The notes beneath the pieces were generated by a model that searched no databases, was not told the DNA's origin, and saw nothing but the letters and a program-made list of their open reading frames with translations. The translations under genes were made by a program, and so were the position numbers. A stretch of DNA of 64,000 bases from Primorskyibacter flagellatus (GTDB taxonomy: Bacteria > Pseudomonadota > Alphaproteobacteria > Rhodobacterales > Rhodobacteraceae). Positions 38,782 to 48,311 of this stretch are shown one piece after another (the stretch's first letter is position 1; the number at the start of each line of letters is the position of its first letter). The stretch is taken from assembly GCF_900176485.1 (NCBI RefSeq), contig NZ_FWYD01000002.1:372001-436000 (forward strand). Reading direction: 5' to 3'.

Positions 38782-38895
38782 CGGAGTCTCCCTGTTTTGT
38801 CGTGGCCGTGACCCGCGTCTGGCGTAGGTCCGGACCTTGGCTTCGTTTAACTCAACCAGCTTGAGTATTCAAGAAAATTGAGTTAATCGAGTTCC
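38782..38895. promoter_or_regulatory. divergent promoter with ROK operator candidates
   Basis: Between 38847 and 38886 are nested palindromes: TTAACTCAA (38847-38855) is the exact reverse complement of TTGAGTTAA (38878-38886); CTCAA-5-TTGAG spans 38851-38865; and CTTGA-GTAT-TCAAG spans 38860-38873. AT-rich and located before both divergent genes, they are good operator candidates for the ROK repressor. Confidence 0.7.
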
Positions 38896-40071
38896 ATGAG
38901 CGCATCTCATCGCCAAATTCCGGGTGTCAACGCCGAACGCACCCGCAGTCACAACCGGCAGATGGTGCTGGGCAGCGTCCGCGCGGCTGGCGCGATTGGA
39001 CGGGCAGAGATTGCGCGCGCTTCGGGCCTGTCCACACAGGCAGTGTCAAACATCATCGCGGACATGTTGGCGGACGGAATGCTGCGCGAACATGGCCGCC
39101 GCACCGGGGGGCGCGGCCTGCCAGTGCAACAATATGCGATCAACCCCTCTGGCGGGTACGGGCTGGGGATCGAGATACGGCCCAACGCGGTTTTCTCGGC
39201 GTTGATTGACCTGACCGGAACGACCAAACACAGCCACCGGACAGAACTTACAAACAATGAGCCGAAAACCGTGCTGGCAGAGGTCGCAGAACATAAATTC
39301 CGTGCGCTGCAGGACACGGGCGTGCGCGAAACATCGGTATTGGGCGCGGGCGTCGTCATGCCCGGACCCTTTGGCGCGACCGGAATCCAGAACAGCGGCT
39401 CTGACCTGCCGGGCTGGCAGGATATAGATCCACAAGGCTTGCTGGAGGGCGCGCTTCACCTGCCGGTTTTCGTCGAAAACGACGCCAATGCCAGCGCCAT
39501 GGCGGAACGGATTTCCGGCGTTGCGCAGGGGCTGGAGACATTCGCCTTCCTTTACTTCGGTCAGGGGCTGGGCCTGGGGCTGCTGCAAGGCGGACGGCTG
39601 GTCTCTGGCGCGTTTGGCAATGCGGGCGAGATCGGCCATATCCCGGTGATCGCGCAGGGCGTACCAGTCGCATTGGAAAGCTGCGTCAGCCGATTGTCGG
39701 TGCAGGCCCATTTGTCCGCCCACGGGATCGACGCCCGCGATATGGATGATCTGAGCCGGCTCTACGCGCAATCCGCACCGCCCTTGCTGGAATGGCTCGA
39801 TACCGCTGTGCAGCCTTTTTCTGCCGCCATCGGCATTATCGAAAACCTCTTCGATCCACAGGTCGTGATCCTTGGCGGTGCCATGCCGGATGCGGTGCTG
39901 GACCATCTTATCGACGCGGTGCGCCTGCCCGACCGGTCCGTGTCCAACCGTGCCGACCGCAGGCAGCCTCGGCTGATGCGCGGCACGTCGGGGCGCATGA
40001 CTGCCACGCTGGGTGCCGCGGCCCTTGTTCTTAACCAGGCGTTCACCCCGATGATCGCCGCAAGCCGGTAG
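38896..40071 (+). CDS. ROK-family transcriptional regulator
   Basis: 391 aa: N-terminal winged helix (GRAEIARASGLSTQAVSNIIADML, cited only as region 34-57) and a ROK sugar-kinase-like domain with LGAGVVMPGPFG, FVENDANASAMAE and LYFGQGLGLGLLQGG. The zinc-binding CxCGxxGC motif of most ROK proteins is missing: after GEIGHIPV the sequence is IAQGVPVALESCVSR. Divergent from the ABC operon, which it presumably represses until its sugar-like ligand binds. Confidence 0.92.
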   Translation: MSASHRQIPGVNAERTRSHNRQMVLGSVRAAGAIGRAEIARASGLSTQAVSNIIADMLADGMLREHGRRTGGRGLPVQQYAINPSGGYGLGIEIRPNAVFSALIDLTGTTKHSHRTELTNNEPKTVLAEVAEHKFRALQDTGVRETSVLGAGVVMPGPFGATGIQNSGSDLPGWQDIDPQGLLEGALHLPVFVENDANASAMAERISGVAQGLETFAFLYFGQGLGLGLLQGGRLVSGAFGNAGEIGHIPVIAQGVPVALESCVSRLSVQAHLSAHGIDARDMDDLSRLYAQSAPPLLEWLDTAVQPFSAAIGIIENLFDPQVVILGGAMPDAVLDHLIDAVRLPDRSVSNRADRRQPRLMRGTSGRMTATLGAAALVLNQAFTPMIAASR

Positions 40072-40077
40072 GCCCCC

Positions 40078-42426
40078 ATGCCCACACCAGACCAGACCCG
40101 CCTTGATACTGCACGCGCGCATTCGCGCATCCTTGATCTGTGGTTCGCGCTGCGCCCGCTGACCAGCGTGGTGCGGCTGATGAATTCCGGGGCCCACCCC
40201 GATGACGAGACGTCTTCGATGCTGGCGGCCCTTGGGCTGCGCGACGGCGTCAACCTGTCCTATGCCTGCTCGACCCGGGGAGAGGGCGGTCAGAACGACA
40301 TCGGCATTGAAGCGGGAGCCGATCTCGGCGCGCTGCGCACCCGAGAGATGGAGCGCGCCTGCGATATCCTCAATATGCGGATGTATTGGCATGGAGTCTC
40401 TGCCGATGATCCGATCACCGATTTCGGGTTCTCCAAAAGCGGCGAAGAAACCCTAGGGCGCTGGGGCAAAGACGCGCTGATGGCGCGGTTTGTGCAAATT
40501 GTGCGAACCGAACGACCGGATATCCTGATCCCCACCTTCCTCGACATTCCCGGTCAGCACGGTCACCACCGCGCCATGACCGCCGCCGCGCATCAGGTGA
40601 TGCAGGCCGCCGCCGATCCGGAATTCGCCTGCGACTTGCCACCGTGGCAGATTTCCAAACTTTATTTGCCAGCCTGGTCCGGCGCAGGCCAGGCCTATGA
40701 CGATGACGAACCACCGCCCCCCGCCACGCTGGAAGTGCCTGCGACCGGGCGTGATCCGGTCAGCGGCTGGCCGTATGCCCGGATTGGACAGATGTCCCGC
40801 GCCTTTCACCGGACACAAGGGATGGGGCGCTGGGTGCCTGCCGGTGCCGGTCAGGACTGGCCGCTGCATCTGGCGGAAAGCCACGTCTCTGGCCCTGATC
40901 TGGCCGTCACTGACGGGTTGCCGGAAAACCTGGCGGATCTGGCGTCGCTGGCACCTGCAATCGGTCCAGACCTGCACACTGCGCAGAAAGCGATTGCTGC
41001 GGCTGTCGCCGGATTTCCGAACTTTGCCACAATCGCCGTGCAGGCACGCACCGCATATGACCATGTGGTGTCGGCCGAACATGCCTGTCCGCCGGACGCT
41101 GCCCCGCTGATCGCGCACAGGCTTGCCGCCAAACGTGTGCAGCTTGGCCACGTCCTACGTCTGGCCCTGGGGATCGAGGCGCGCGCGCGCATCAGCGACA
41201 TGCGGCTGCGGCCCGGCGCGCAAACGACGCTGGAGGTCGAGTGTGAGCCCGGCGACGCCCCTGATCTGACCGTCACGCCCGATCTGCCTGATGGGTGGCA
41301 GGTCGATGGCGACAGCTTGCGCATCAGCGAAGCAACAAGCCCGAGTGATGGGTATCGCGCCGCATATGATCCTGCCGACCCGCCTGTCCCGGCGTTGCAT
41401 CTGGACATTGGCGGGGCAAGCGTCCGTGTCCCGTTCGAGCGGCCGCCGGTTATCCTGAGCACGCGTGCTGCCACCCTGACCCCGCATGCAGAGGTGATCA
41501 ACCTTGCCACACAGCGGCGTCAGATTGCGGTGTCCCTGTCAGATTTGCACCCATCGGCGGCCAAGCCATCGCTGGCCCTGCCAACCGGCTGGCAGGCCGA
41601 GCGCAGCGATACCGGCCTGACACTCCGCCTGCCGAAAACCACAGCACAGGGCCTCTATCACCTGCCGCTGCTTCTGGACGGACAAGCCGCAACCAGCGAG
41701 TCCTGCATAGATTTTCCGCATATCGACCCAACAATGCAAAGCCGCCCCGCCGCGCTTTCGGTCCAGGTTCTGCACGCCGATCTGCCGCCAGCACGCGTCG
41801 CCTATATCGGCAGCGGCCACGACCGTGTGGCGCATTGGCTGGGGGCGCTTGGCGCCGATGTGACCGACCTGTCTGATGCCGATCTGGACAGCGACGCCGC
41901 TTTCGCGCCCTTTGATACGGTGGTGATCGGTATCTTCGCCCTGCGTTTTCGCCCCGGTTTGCTTGAGGCGATGCCGCGTCTTCACGCCTGGGTGCGGGCG
42001 GGGGGGCATCTCGTGACGCTTTACCACCGGCCTTGGGACAACTGGACGCCCGAAACCACGCCCCCGCTTCGGCTCCAGATCGGACAGCCTTCGCTGCGCT
42101 GGCGCGTCACGGACGAGGCAGCCCCTGTGACGCAGGTTCAGGACCATCCGCTTTTGTCATCCCCCAACAAGATCGGCCCGGAGGATTGGAACGGCTGGCA
42201 CAAGGAGAGGGGGCTGTATTTCGCCAAAAGCTGGGATCCGGCCTATGCCACCCCGCTGGAAATGAACGATCCGGATGAAGCCCCTCTGAAAGGCGCATTG
42301 CTGAGCGCCGAGGTCGGCAAGGGCCGGCACACGCATACCTCGCTGATCCTGCATCACCAGATGGCGCGGCTGGTGCCGGGCGCGTTCCGGTTGATGGCGA
42401 ACCTGACCGCCCCCGCTACCCGATGA
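40078..42426 (+). CDS. PIG-L family deacetylase with C-terminal amidotransferase-like domain
   Basis: 782 aa. Residues about 30-230 form a LmbE/PIG-L zinc deacetylase domain with GAHPDDETSSML and the second zinc His in PGQHGHHRAM. A middle beta-rich part follows, and from about 565 there is an alpha/beta domain (RVAYIGSGHDRVAHWLGALG, FDTVVIGIFALR, GHLVTLYHRP) resembling ThuA/class I amidotransferase folds. PIG-L enzymes remove N-acetyl groups from sugars. Six bases after the ROK gene; likely processes the imported compound. Confidence 0.88.
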   Translation: MPTPDQTRLDTARAHSRILDLWFALRPLTSVVRLMNSGAHPDDETSSMLAALGLRDGVNLSYACSTRGEGGQNDIGIEAGADLGALRTREMERACDILNMRMYWHGVSADDPITDFGFSKSGEETLGRWGKDALMARFVQIVRTERPDILIPTFLDIPGQHGHHRAMTAAAHQVMQAAADPEFACDLPPWQISKLYLPAWSGAGQAYDDDEPPPPATLEVPATGRDPVSGWPYARIGQMSRAFHRTQGMGRWVPAGAGQDWPLHLAESHVSGPDLAVTDGLPENLADLASLAPAIGPDLHTAQKAIAAAVAGFPNFATIAVQARTAYDHVVSAEHACPPDAAPLIAHRLAAKRVQLGHVLRLALGIEARARISDMRLRPGAQTTLEVECEPGDAPDLTVTPDLPDGWQVDGDSLRISEATSPSDGYRAAYDPADPPVPALHLDIGGASVRVPFERPPVILSTRAATLTPHAEVINLATQRRQIAVSLSDLHPSAAKPSLALPTGWQAERSDTGLTLRLPKTTAQGLYHLPLLLDGQAATSESCIDFPHIDPTMQSRPAALSVQVLHADLPPARVAYIGSGHDRVAHWLGALGADVTDLSDADLDSDAAFAPFDTVVIGIFALRFRPGLLEAMPRLHAWVRAGGHLVTLYHRPWDNWTPETTPPLRLQIGQPSLRWRVTDEAAPVTQVQDHPLLSSPNKIGPEDWNGWHKERGLYFAKSWDPAYATPLEMNDPDEAPLKGALLSAEVGKGRHTHTSLILHHQMARLVPGAFRLMANLTAPATR

Positions 42427-43322
42427 CAGAGCAGCCGCCGCGCGACAATCTGCGTGGCGCGGCCTGGCTGTTTGCGGATATGGGGCTGAACATCTGGGCG
42501 CTGAGCATCGTCAAGGCGCTTGGCCTTGGCTATCCGCCCGCGCAGATCGTGTTCCTGCGGGCAGCGGTCGGTCTTATGCTGCTGACACCGCTGATCCTGC
42601 GCAAACGGTCGGCCTTTCGCAACGTGCCGCAGCCCTGGTTCCAAATGCTGCGCGTGGCGCTGTCAGCCGTCACGCTGACCGCCAGCTATTTCGCCATCGC
42701 GCGGGTGCCGCTTGCACTTTACACGACGATGAACTTCACCCGTCCGATGGTGGTCATGCTGCTCGCCGCGGTCGTGCTTCGCGAACGCATCACGGCCCGC
42801 CAATGGGGGGCAGCGGCGCTTGCCATGACCGGGATCGTGATAGCGACGGATCCCGCCGCGACACCCTTGGGGGCCGGGCTTGCCGCGCTGTTATTGGTGG
42901 TCTTGACCGGATCCGGCGCAGTGATCGTGACACGGGCGCTGCGCGGCACGCCAGAGATCGTGATGATGACGTTCTACACCGTCGGGCTGGCTCTCTGTAC
43001 CCTGCCTTTCGCGTTGACCGACTGGGTCGCAGTGCCTGCGGATGAACTGCCGATTCTGCTGCTGATCGGAGTGTTCGCTCAGGCCGGACAGCTGTGTTTC
43101 CTACGGGCGCATTTTCTGGGCGAAGCAGGTGTATTGTCGGTGCTGGGATATGCGAGCCTGCTGGTTTCGGTCACTGTCGGCTACCTTCTGTTCGACGAAG
43201 TGCCCGGCCCACGGTTTTTCGCAGGGGCGACTTTGGTCGTCGTCGCGGCGCTTACACTTGGCCTTCGGGGACGGCGGCGCGGGCGCGGCGCGGGCGAATC
43301 GGGGCGCCAACCCGGCCGTTAG
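42423..43322 (+). CDS. EamA-family (DMT) transporter
   Basis: 299-aa inner-membrane protein with ten hydrophobic segments in two EamA repeats (about 10-140 and 150-285). Typical patterns: GLNIWALSIVKALGLGYPP, MNFTRPMVVMLLAAVVLRER and ASLLVSVTVGYLLFDEVPG. ATG overlaps the deacetylase stop by 4 bases. Likely an exporter of a metabolite from this pathway; direction and substrate unknown. Confidence 0.92.
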   Translation: MTEQPPRDNLRGAAWLFADMGLNIWALSIVKALGLGYPPAQIVFLRAAVGLMLLTPLILRKRSAFRNVPQPWFQMLRVALSAVTLTASYFAIARVPLALYTTMNFTRPMVVMLLAAVVLRERITARQWGAAALAMTGIVIATDPAATPLGAGLAALLLVVLTGSGAVIVTRALRGTPEIVMMTFYTVGLALCTLPFALTDWVAVPADELPILLLIGVFAQAGQLCFLRAHFLGEAGVLSVLGYASLLVSVTVGYLLFDEVPGPRFFAGATLVVVAALTLGLRGRRRGRGAGESGRQPGR

Positions 43323-43424
43323 GCACCTCCCGCGACACTATGTTCGCGCGCCAAGACCCTGATCCGCTTAACCTTATTTTAACCACAACCAGGTCCGACT
43401 ATGTCACAAGACGCAGCATGAGCG

Positions 43425-43453
43425 TTGACGGGTGCAGACAGTTCAAATACAAC
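43425..43453 (+). promoter_or_regulatory. putative sigma70 promoter of the DyP/P450 operon
   Basis: TTGACG at 43425-43430 and TACAAC at 43448-43453 with 17-base spacing, 68 bases before the first gene. Matches the consensus boxes in 5 and 4 of 6 positions. Lies in the 199-base spacer after the EamA gene. Confidence 0.45.
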
Positions 43454-43521
43454 GCAGGGGTGCCCTACGATTTGCTGATTACACTTTTTTGGTGCAGTTT
43501 CGTTGCGAAAAGGAAACATTA

Positions 43522-44190
43522 ATGTCGAACATAGGCGGCAAAGCCTATGCGATGAATGTGGTCACGCCGAGCAATCCCAAAATTACCTGGGTCAATCGGC
43601 TGCTGTTCATGGCATCTCGTGGATTACCAAAAAACCTGATGGGCTTGCTTGGCCTTTCGATCATTCATTTTGCCCGCTGGGTGATCATCCGGCCAAACGA
43701 ATGGCCCGACCTTGGTCAAGGAAAACAAACCGTGAAGAACGACTACATGTTGTTCTGTTCCAATTTCAACGGAACCTGGGACCAGTATATTGATGCATTT
43801 TCAGACGGTATCCCGAAGGGCCTGAACCTGTTCTGGTACTCGGCCACCAAGTATCCGCAATCAATTCCGGTGACGACGTTCAAAACATATATCACCTATA
43901 ATCAGGTCAATACGGATTACTATTACAACGCGACGCCTGGCTCGGCACAACGCGACATCAAATCCAGCCTTCGCGTCTATGATGCCGTCCTGCAACTGGC
44001 CAAGTCGCACGGAACGCAATCGCCCGAAGAGTTCGCCAAAGCGTATAAAGAGACGATGTTCAGGGTCCAAAGCTGCCTTGGCGATCCGGGGATCGGCCCC
44101 GTTGCCAGCCTTGATACAGAGCGCGCAGACATCAATCGCGGCGCTTATGTCAGGAATGCCCAGCAGACCTTCGACAGCGAACGAACCTAA
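43522..44190 (+). CDS. unknown protein, first gene of DyP/P450 operon
   Basis: 222 aa, not assigned to a family. One hydrophobic stretch lies near residues 27-52 (LLFMASRGLPKNLMGLLGLSI), and the body has an aromatic-rich region YMLFCSNFNGTWDQYIDAFS and LFWYSATKYP. No signal peptide. ATG 43522 follows AAAAGGAAA. The operon continues with the 338-aa gene after 19 bases. Context suggests work with the haem enzymes; nothing in the sequence proves a function. Confidence 0.8.
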   Translation: MSNIGGKAYAMNVVTPSNPKITWVNRLLFMASRGLPKNLMGLLGLSIIHFARWVIIRPNEWPDLGQGKQTVKNDYMLFCSNFNGTWDQYIDAFSDGIPKGLNLFWYSATKYPQSIPVTTFKTYITYNQVNTDYYYNATPGSAQRDIKSSLRVYDAVLQLAKSHGTQSPEEFAKAYKETMFRVQSCLGDPGIGPVASLDTERADINRGAYVRNAQQTFDSERT

Positions 44191-44209
44191 ACAAACTGAG
44201 GATTGCCTC

Positions 44210-45226
44210 ATGCCGGATCTTGATACAGGTCATCTGTTCCTGACGACCCTCGCACCGATCAAGGCCGGAAAGGCCGGGGACGGGTCGAACACCTCCTGCG
44301 AGCAGAAAGTGAGGGCAACGCTGGCAATGCTTCCCACAGCATTGCAGTCCCCCGCAACGCAAAATACCGGATTGAACAGCCCGTTTTCGCGCAACAAACG
44401 CACACATCTGGCGCGCATGTTTGTGCTGGGCGATGTCATCTATAACGGGCGTAACGCGCAGAACCCGGTCGTGGCCACGGCAAAGGGCATCAACCCGGTA
44501 GAGCCGCAGGAAATCGACAAGCTGAACGCGGCCTATCTGGTGTTTTGCGCCGATATTGATGCCGTTACCGAAGATGGCGCGCCGCTGCCGCACAATCTGA
44601 CCGCCGAAGAACAGACCGAAGTGCGCAAATCCTATGCCCGCAAGCTGTGGGATACGATGGGCCCGGAACTGGAAGAGATCTATCGCAATTGCGTGGGGTT
44701 CGATGGCGTCAACTCGGCCGATGGGTTTGCCGAATACCTCGACCGGTGCCATGTCGAAACGACGATGCCCTTCCACGATTATTACCTGAAACTGCCCAAA
44801 TTCAACGAGCTTTCGGTCCCCAAGCTTCTGGCAGCCATCCTGGTGCCAGCGGGGATCGGGCTGCTCGCGCTGGTGCTTTGGCTGTTCGGCATGTCCAGCG
44901 TGTTGGGCATCAGCACGCTGCTATTGTTCGTCCTTGGCTTCATCATCGCCGTCGTGGCTGCGGTGCTAAGTGCCAGATACGCGCTGAGCAACGGCAGCAA
45001 ACCCCTGCCGCCCGGCGAATATGACGATCTGCCATCGGTCCTGAAGGCGCTTTACGTCCAGCAGACCTTTGCGGATTTCGCCATCGACCATCAGGGCGCG
45101 GATGCGGACAAGATTTACGAGGATTTCGGGGCTTTTCTGGAAACCCACAAACCCGCAGACAAGATGTCACCGACGCAAAATCCCGGCGTGATCTCGATCG
45201 CGGCCGAGGGCGGCCTTTCAAGCTAG
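44210..45226 (+). CDS. unknown membrane-anchored protein of DyP/P450 operon
   Basis: 338 aa with a hydrophilic N-terminal domain (GHLFLTTLAPIKAG at the start, resembling a substrate-handling fold), and a hairpin of two membrane helices near 205-260 (LLAAILVPAGIGLLALVLWLF; GISTLLLFVLGFIIAVVAAV), followed by a cytoplasmic tail. Family not recognised. ATG 44210 selected since longer frames overlap the previous gene. It could tether the peroxidase/P450 pair to the membrane (inference). Confidence 0.8.
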   Translation: MPDLDTGHLFLTTLAPIKAGKAGDGSNTSCEQKVRATLAMLPTALQSPATQNTGLNSPFSRNKRTHLARMFVLGDVIYNGRNAQNPVVATAKGINPVEPQEIDKLNAAYLVFCADIDAVTEDGAPLPHNLTAEEQTEVRKSYARKLWDTMGPELEEIYRNCVGFDGVNSADGFAEYLDRCHVETTMPFHDYYLKLPKFNELSVPKLLAAILVPAGIGLLALVLWLFGMSSVLGISTLLLFVLGFIIAVVAAVLSARYALSNGSKPLPPGEYDDLPSVLKALYVQQTFADFAIDHQGADADKIYEDFGAFLETHKPADKMSPTQNPGVISIAAEGGLSS

Positions 45227-45241
45227 GATTGAAATTCAACC

Positions 45242-46915
45242 ATGACACGCAGCCTGAATCTGGACGACATACAAGGCAATGTGATCCGCGCTTATGGACG
45301 CTACTCCTTTCCTTTCGCACGATATTTCTTTCTCAACATTTCCGATTGCGGCAAAGGACGACAGTTCATCGAAGCGGTGCGCCAGAAGGTGACCACCGGG
45401 GCCACTTGGCCCGAAGGCGGCAAGCCGCCGGTGACGATGAATATCGGCTTTACGTTTCTGGGGCTTCTGAAAATGCAGATCCCAGAACGGACCCTGCGCG
45501 GCATGCCCGAAGACTTCATCTCTGGCATGAAAAACCGCGCTTTCATCCTTGGCGATCGCGATGTGACCAAAACCGAGGCTGAATCGGTCGGATGGGACAA
45601 GCACTGGGATCCGATCTGGCAGGGCAACCGGGTTGGCGACGGCGACGATACCGACAACGTCCATATCTGGATCTCGATGAATGCGCAGCTTCACACCCTG
45701 GGGCAGGATGAACCCGTCGCTGAACTGGAAGAGCAGACCCAATGGTTGCGGGATCTGTGCAAGGATCTGGATCAGGGCGTCCGGATCCTGACCAATAACG
45801 GCAAGAACGGCGATCAGGAATATCAGGCCTCTTCTGCCGTCTTTCAGGAAAAGAACGGCGTCAAACTGCCCACCCCCAAGGAACATTTCGGCTTTTCCGA
45901 TGGCATCGGCGACCCGGTTTACAAAGGTCAGTACGCGCCGGAGCTTGAAAAGACAGCCGTAATCGGCCGCGGCAAGCGCATGAGCCCGGAAGCCGGATGG
46001 GAACCGATCGAGGCGGGAGAATTCATTCTCGGCCACCCCGATGAAAGCCAGGAGTTACCCCCCGCCGCCGCCCCGCCGGAATTCACGCGCAACTCTACCT
46101 TCATGGCCTATCGCAAGCTGCACGAGAACGTCGGCACCTTCGATGAGGTGATGCGCGAAGAGGCCAAGACATTCGCCGCCCATCAAGGCGTCTCGGAGAT
46201 CGAAGCCCGCGAAACCCTGCATGCCAAGATGTGCGGGCGCTGGTCGGACGGCGTGCCGATTTCAGTGGTGCCAACGTATGAGGAATGGATCGCGTTTGGC
46301 GACAAGATGGGGTTCAACGACGCGGACCCAGTGAAAGCGCTGGAAAATCAGGTAGCCTATCTTCGGTCCCCCGCCTCGTCGGATTTTGTCTATGCCGACG
46401 ATATGCTTGGCTACAAGAACCCTGTGGGATCGCATCTGCGGCGCATGAATACGCGCGACTATCTTGATCCGCTCAACAAGATCGGGATCGACCCCGAGAC
46501 TGGCCAGCAGCACAAGAACGAGAACGCAACCTCGGCCCTTAACAAACGCCGCCGTATCCTGCGGCGTGGCTTGCCCTACGGTCCGCGCGTCGGCGAAGCC
46601 AAGACCGACGATACCGAGCAGGGCGTCACCATGATCATCATGTGTGCCAGCCTGTCGCGTCAGTTTGAGTTCGTGCAGCAACAGTGGATCCAATACGGGC
46701 TGGATTTTCATCAGGGCAACGACACCTGCCCCATGCTTGGCAATCACGACCGCCACAAACGCTTTACGATCACGTCCGATCCGAAATCCGGCAAGAACCC
46801 TTATGTGATGAGCAAGCTAAAGACCTTTGTCGAATGCCGCGGCGGGGATTACTTCTTCATACCCTCGATGACCGCCTTGCGGATGATGGCCATGGGCACT
46901 GTCGACGCGACATGA
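45242..46915 (+). CDS. DyP-type haem peroxidase
   Basis: 557-aa peroxidase of the dye-decolorising superfamily. The GxxDG motif is FGFSDGIGDP with catalytic Asp220; the proximal haem His is His398 in GSHLRRMNTRD; the distal Arg lies in RRRILRRGLPYGP; and LSRQFEFVQQQWIQ ends the second ferredoxin-like domain. It is longer than bacterial A/B types and closer in size to the larger types. No secretion signal is visible. Placed directly before the P450 gene, suggesting sequential oxidation chemistry. Confidence 0.92.
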   Translation: MTRSLNLDDIQGNVIRAYGRYSFPFARYFFLNISDCGKGRQFIEAVRQKVTTGATWPEGGKPPVTMNIGFTFLGLLKMQIPERTLRGMPEDFISGMKNRAFILGDRDVTKTEAESVGWDKHWDPIWQGNRVGDGDDTDNVHIWISMNAQLHTLGQDEPVAELEEQTQWLRDLCKDLDQGVRILTNNGKNGDQEYQASSAVFQEKNGVKLPTPKEHFGFSDGIGDPVYKGQYAPELEKTAVIGRGKRMSPEAGWEPIEAGEFILGHPDESQELPPAAAPPEFTRNSTFMAYRKLHENVGTFDEVMREEAKTFAAHQGVSEIEARETLHAKMCGRWSDGVPISVVPTYEEWIAFGDKMGFNDADPVKALENQVAYLRSPASSDFVYADDMLGYKNPVGSHLRRMNTRDYLDPLNKIGIDPETGQQHKNENATSALNKRRRILRRGLPYGPRVGEAKTDDTEQGVTMIIMCASLSRQFEFVQQQWIQYGLDFHQGNDTCPMLGNHDRHKRFTITSDPKSGKNPYVMSKLKTFVECRGGDYFFIPSMTALRMMAMGTVDAT

Positions 46916-46940
46916 CCAAACAATGCCGAAAGGACAGGCA

Positions 46941-48299
46941 ATGATTTCAGCGGTTCGCAATATCGGCGGAACCATTCTCGCCGTCCTGATGGTTTGGGGC
47001 GAGGGGTTGCGCGCGGCTGCCCAGTTGGCCGGGATCGCCTTCAAGGCTTCCCGCGCCGAAGGCGGGCTAAAGCAGAATATCGGCACGGAATTGAAGACAG
47101 TTTCCGGCCAGCGCAAGGTGTTCGAGGTGTTGCGGGCATTCCTGCCCAATCTGTCGCTCAAACGAAAGCTGGTGAAAAGCTACGACAATACCGGCACGGT
47201 CATCATCACCCGCAGTAACGATTGTCTGGATGTGCTGGCCCGCAACGAGGATTTCGAAGTCGTCTATGGCAGTCGGATGCGCAAGCTGACCGATGGCGAC
47301 AACTTCTTTCTGGGAATGCAGCCGGGCTGGGACTACACCCGCGACACCTCTGCGATGCGACTGGCGGCACGCCATACCGATGTTGCTGAAATCGTCCTGC
47401 CGCGCGCGCAGTTGATGGCGAGCGATATTGTCGAGCGCAGCCATGGCAAGATTGACCTGCCCGCGCAGCTTTCCTTGCAAGTGCCGTGGGATATGACCAA
47501 CACCTATTTCGGCACCGGCGGGCCGGACGCGGCCACCATGAAGGACTGGACCAGCACCCTGTTCTGGTATCTGTTCGAGGATCTGCCCGCCGATCCTGAA
47601 CTGGACGCAAAGGCGATGAACTGTGCCGCCGGGCTGCGCGATTATCTTGACGCGGCCATTGCCGACCGCAAGGCCAACCCGACCGACGCCGAGGATATTC
47701 TGAACCGCTGCCTTGCCCAGCAACGCGCCGACACGCCGGGGATGAGCGATCTTGGCATCCGTAACAATATACTGGGGCTTCTGATCGGCGCTATTCCGAC
47801 AATCTCAAAGGCATGTTGCTACGCGATGGACGAATTGCTGAACCGTCCGGAGGAGCTTGAGCGCGCGCATCGTGCGGCTTTGACGAATGACGCGTCCTAC
47901 GAGAACTACATCTGGGAAGCGCTGCGCTTCTATCCCCACAACCCCGTCATCTACCGCCGCGCAACCCGCGATACCACTGTCGCGCGGTCGTCCTTCCGGC
48001 AGGTGAACGTCAAGAAAGGCCAGATGGTCTTTGCCGCGACCGTTTCGGCGATGTTTGACCGCTACGCCGTGGAGGCACCGCAGGAATTTCGCATCAATCG
48101 CCCGTTCGAGACCTACATCATCTGGGGTTACGGGATGCATATCTGTTTCGGCGCAGCGATCAACAAGGCGGTGATCCCGGCAATTCTGAAACCTTTGCTG
48201 GCGCAGAAAAACCTGCGACGTGCCCCTGGACCTGCCGGTCAGATCGACACCGGGCCAACGCCCCACCCGCAGCATTTCCACCTTGAATTCGACACCTGA
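46941..48299 (+). CDS. cytochrome P450 with unusual I-helix
   Basis: 452 aa. The haem loop is WGYGMHICFGAA with thiolate Cys402; the K-helix ExxR is E326-ALR329. In the I-helix, where monooxygenases carry an acidic residue before the conserved Thr, it reads G283-A-I-P-T287, so the acid is replaced by Pro. P450s lacking that pair often use hydroperoxides (CYP74-like, fungal diol synthase P450 parts). An N-terminal hydrophobic stretch may anchor it in the membrane. ATG 46941 follows AAAGGACAGG. Last gene of the DyP operon, 25 bases after the peroxidase. Confidence 0.88.
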   Translation: MISAVRNIGGTILAVLMVWGEGLRAAAQLAGIAFKASRAEGGLKQNIGTELKTVSGQRKVFEVLRAFLPNLSLKRKLVKSYDNTGTVIITRSNDCLDVLARNEDFEVVYGSRMRKLTDGDNFFLGMQPGWDYTRDTSAMRLAARHTDVAEIVLPRAQLMASDIVERSHGKIDLPAQLSLQVPWDMTNTYFGTGGPDAATMKDWTSTLFWYLFEDLPADPELDAKAMNCAAGLRDYLDAAIADRKANPTDAEDILNRCLAQQRADTPGMSDLGIRNNILGLLIGAIPTISKACCYAMDELLNRPEELERAHRAALTNDASYENYIWEALRFYPHNPVIYRRATRDTTVARSSFRQVNVKKGQMVFAATVSAMFDRYAVEAPQEFRINRPFETYIIWGYGMHICFGAAINKAVIPAILKPLLAQKNLRRAPGPAGQIDTGPTPHPQHFHLEFDT

Positions 48300-48311
48300 G
48301 TTCGGCGGGGT

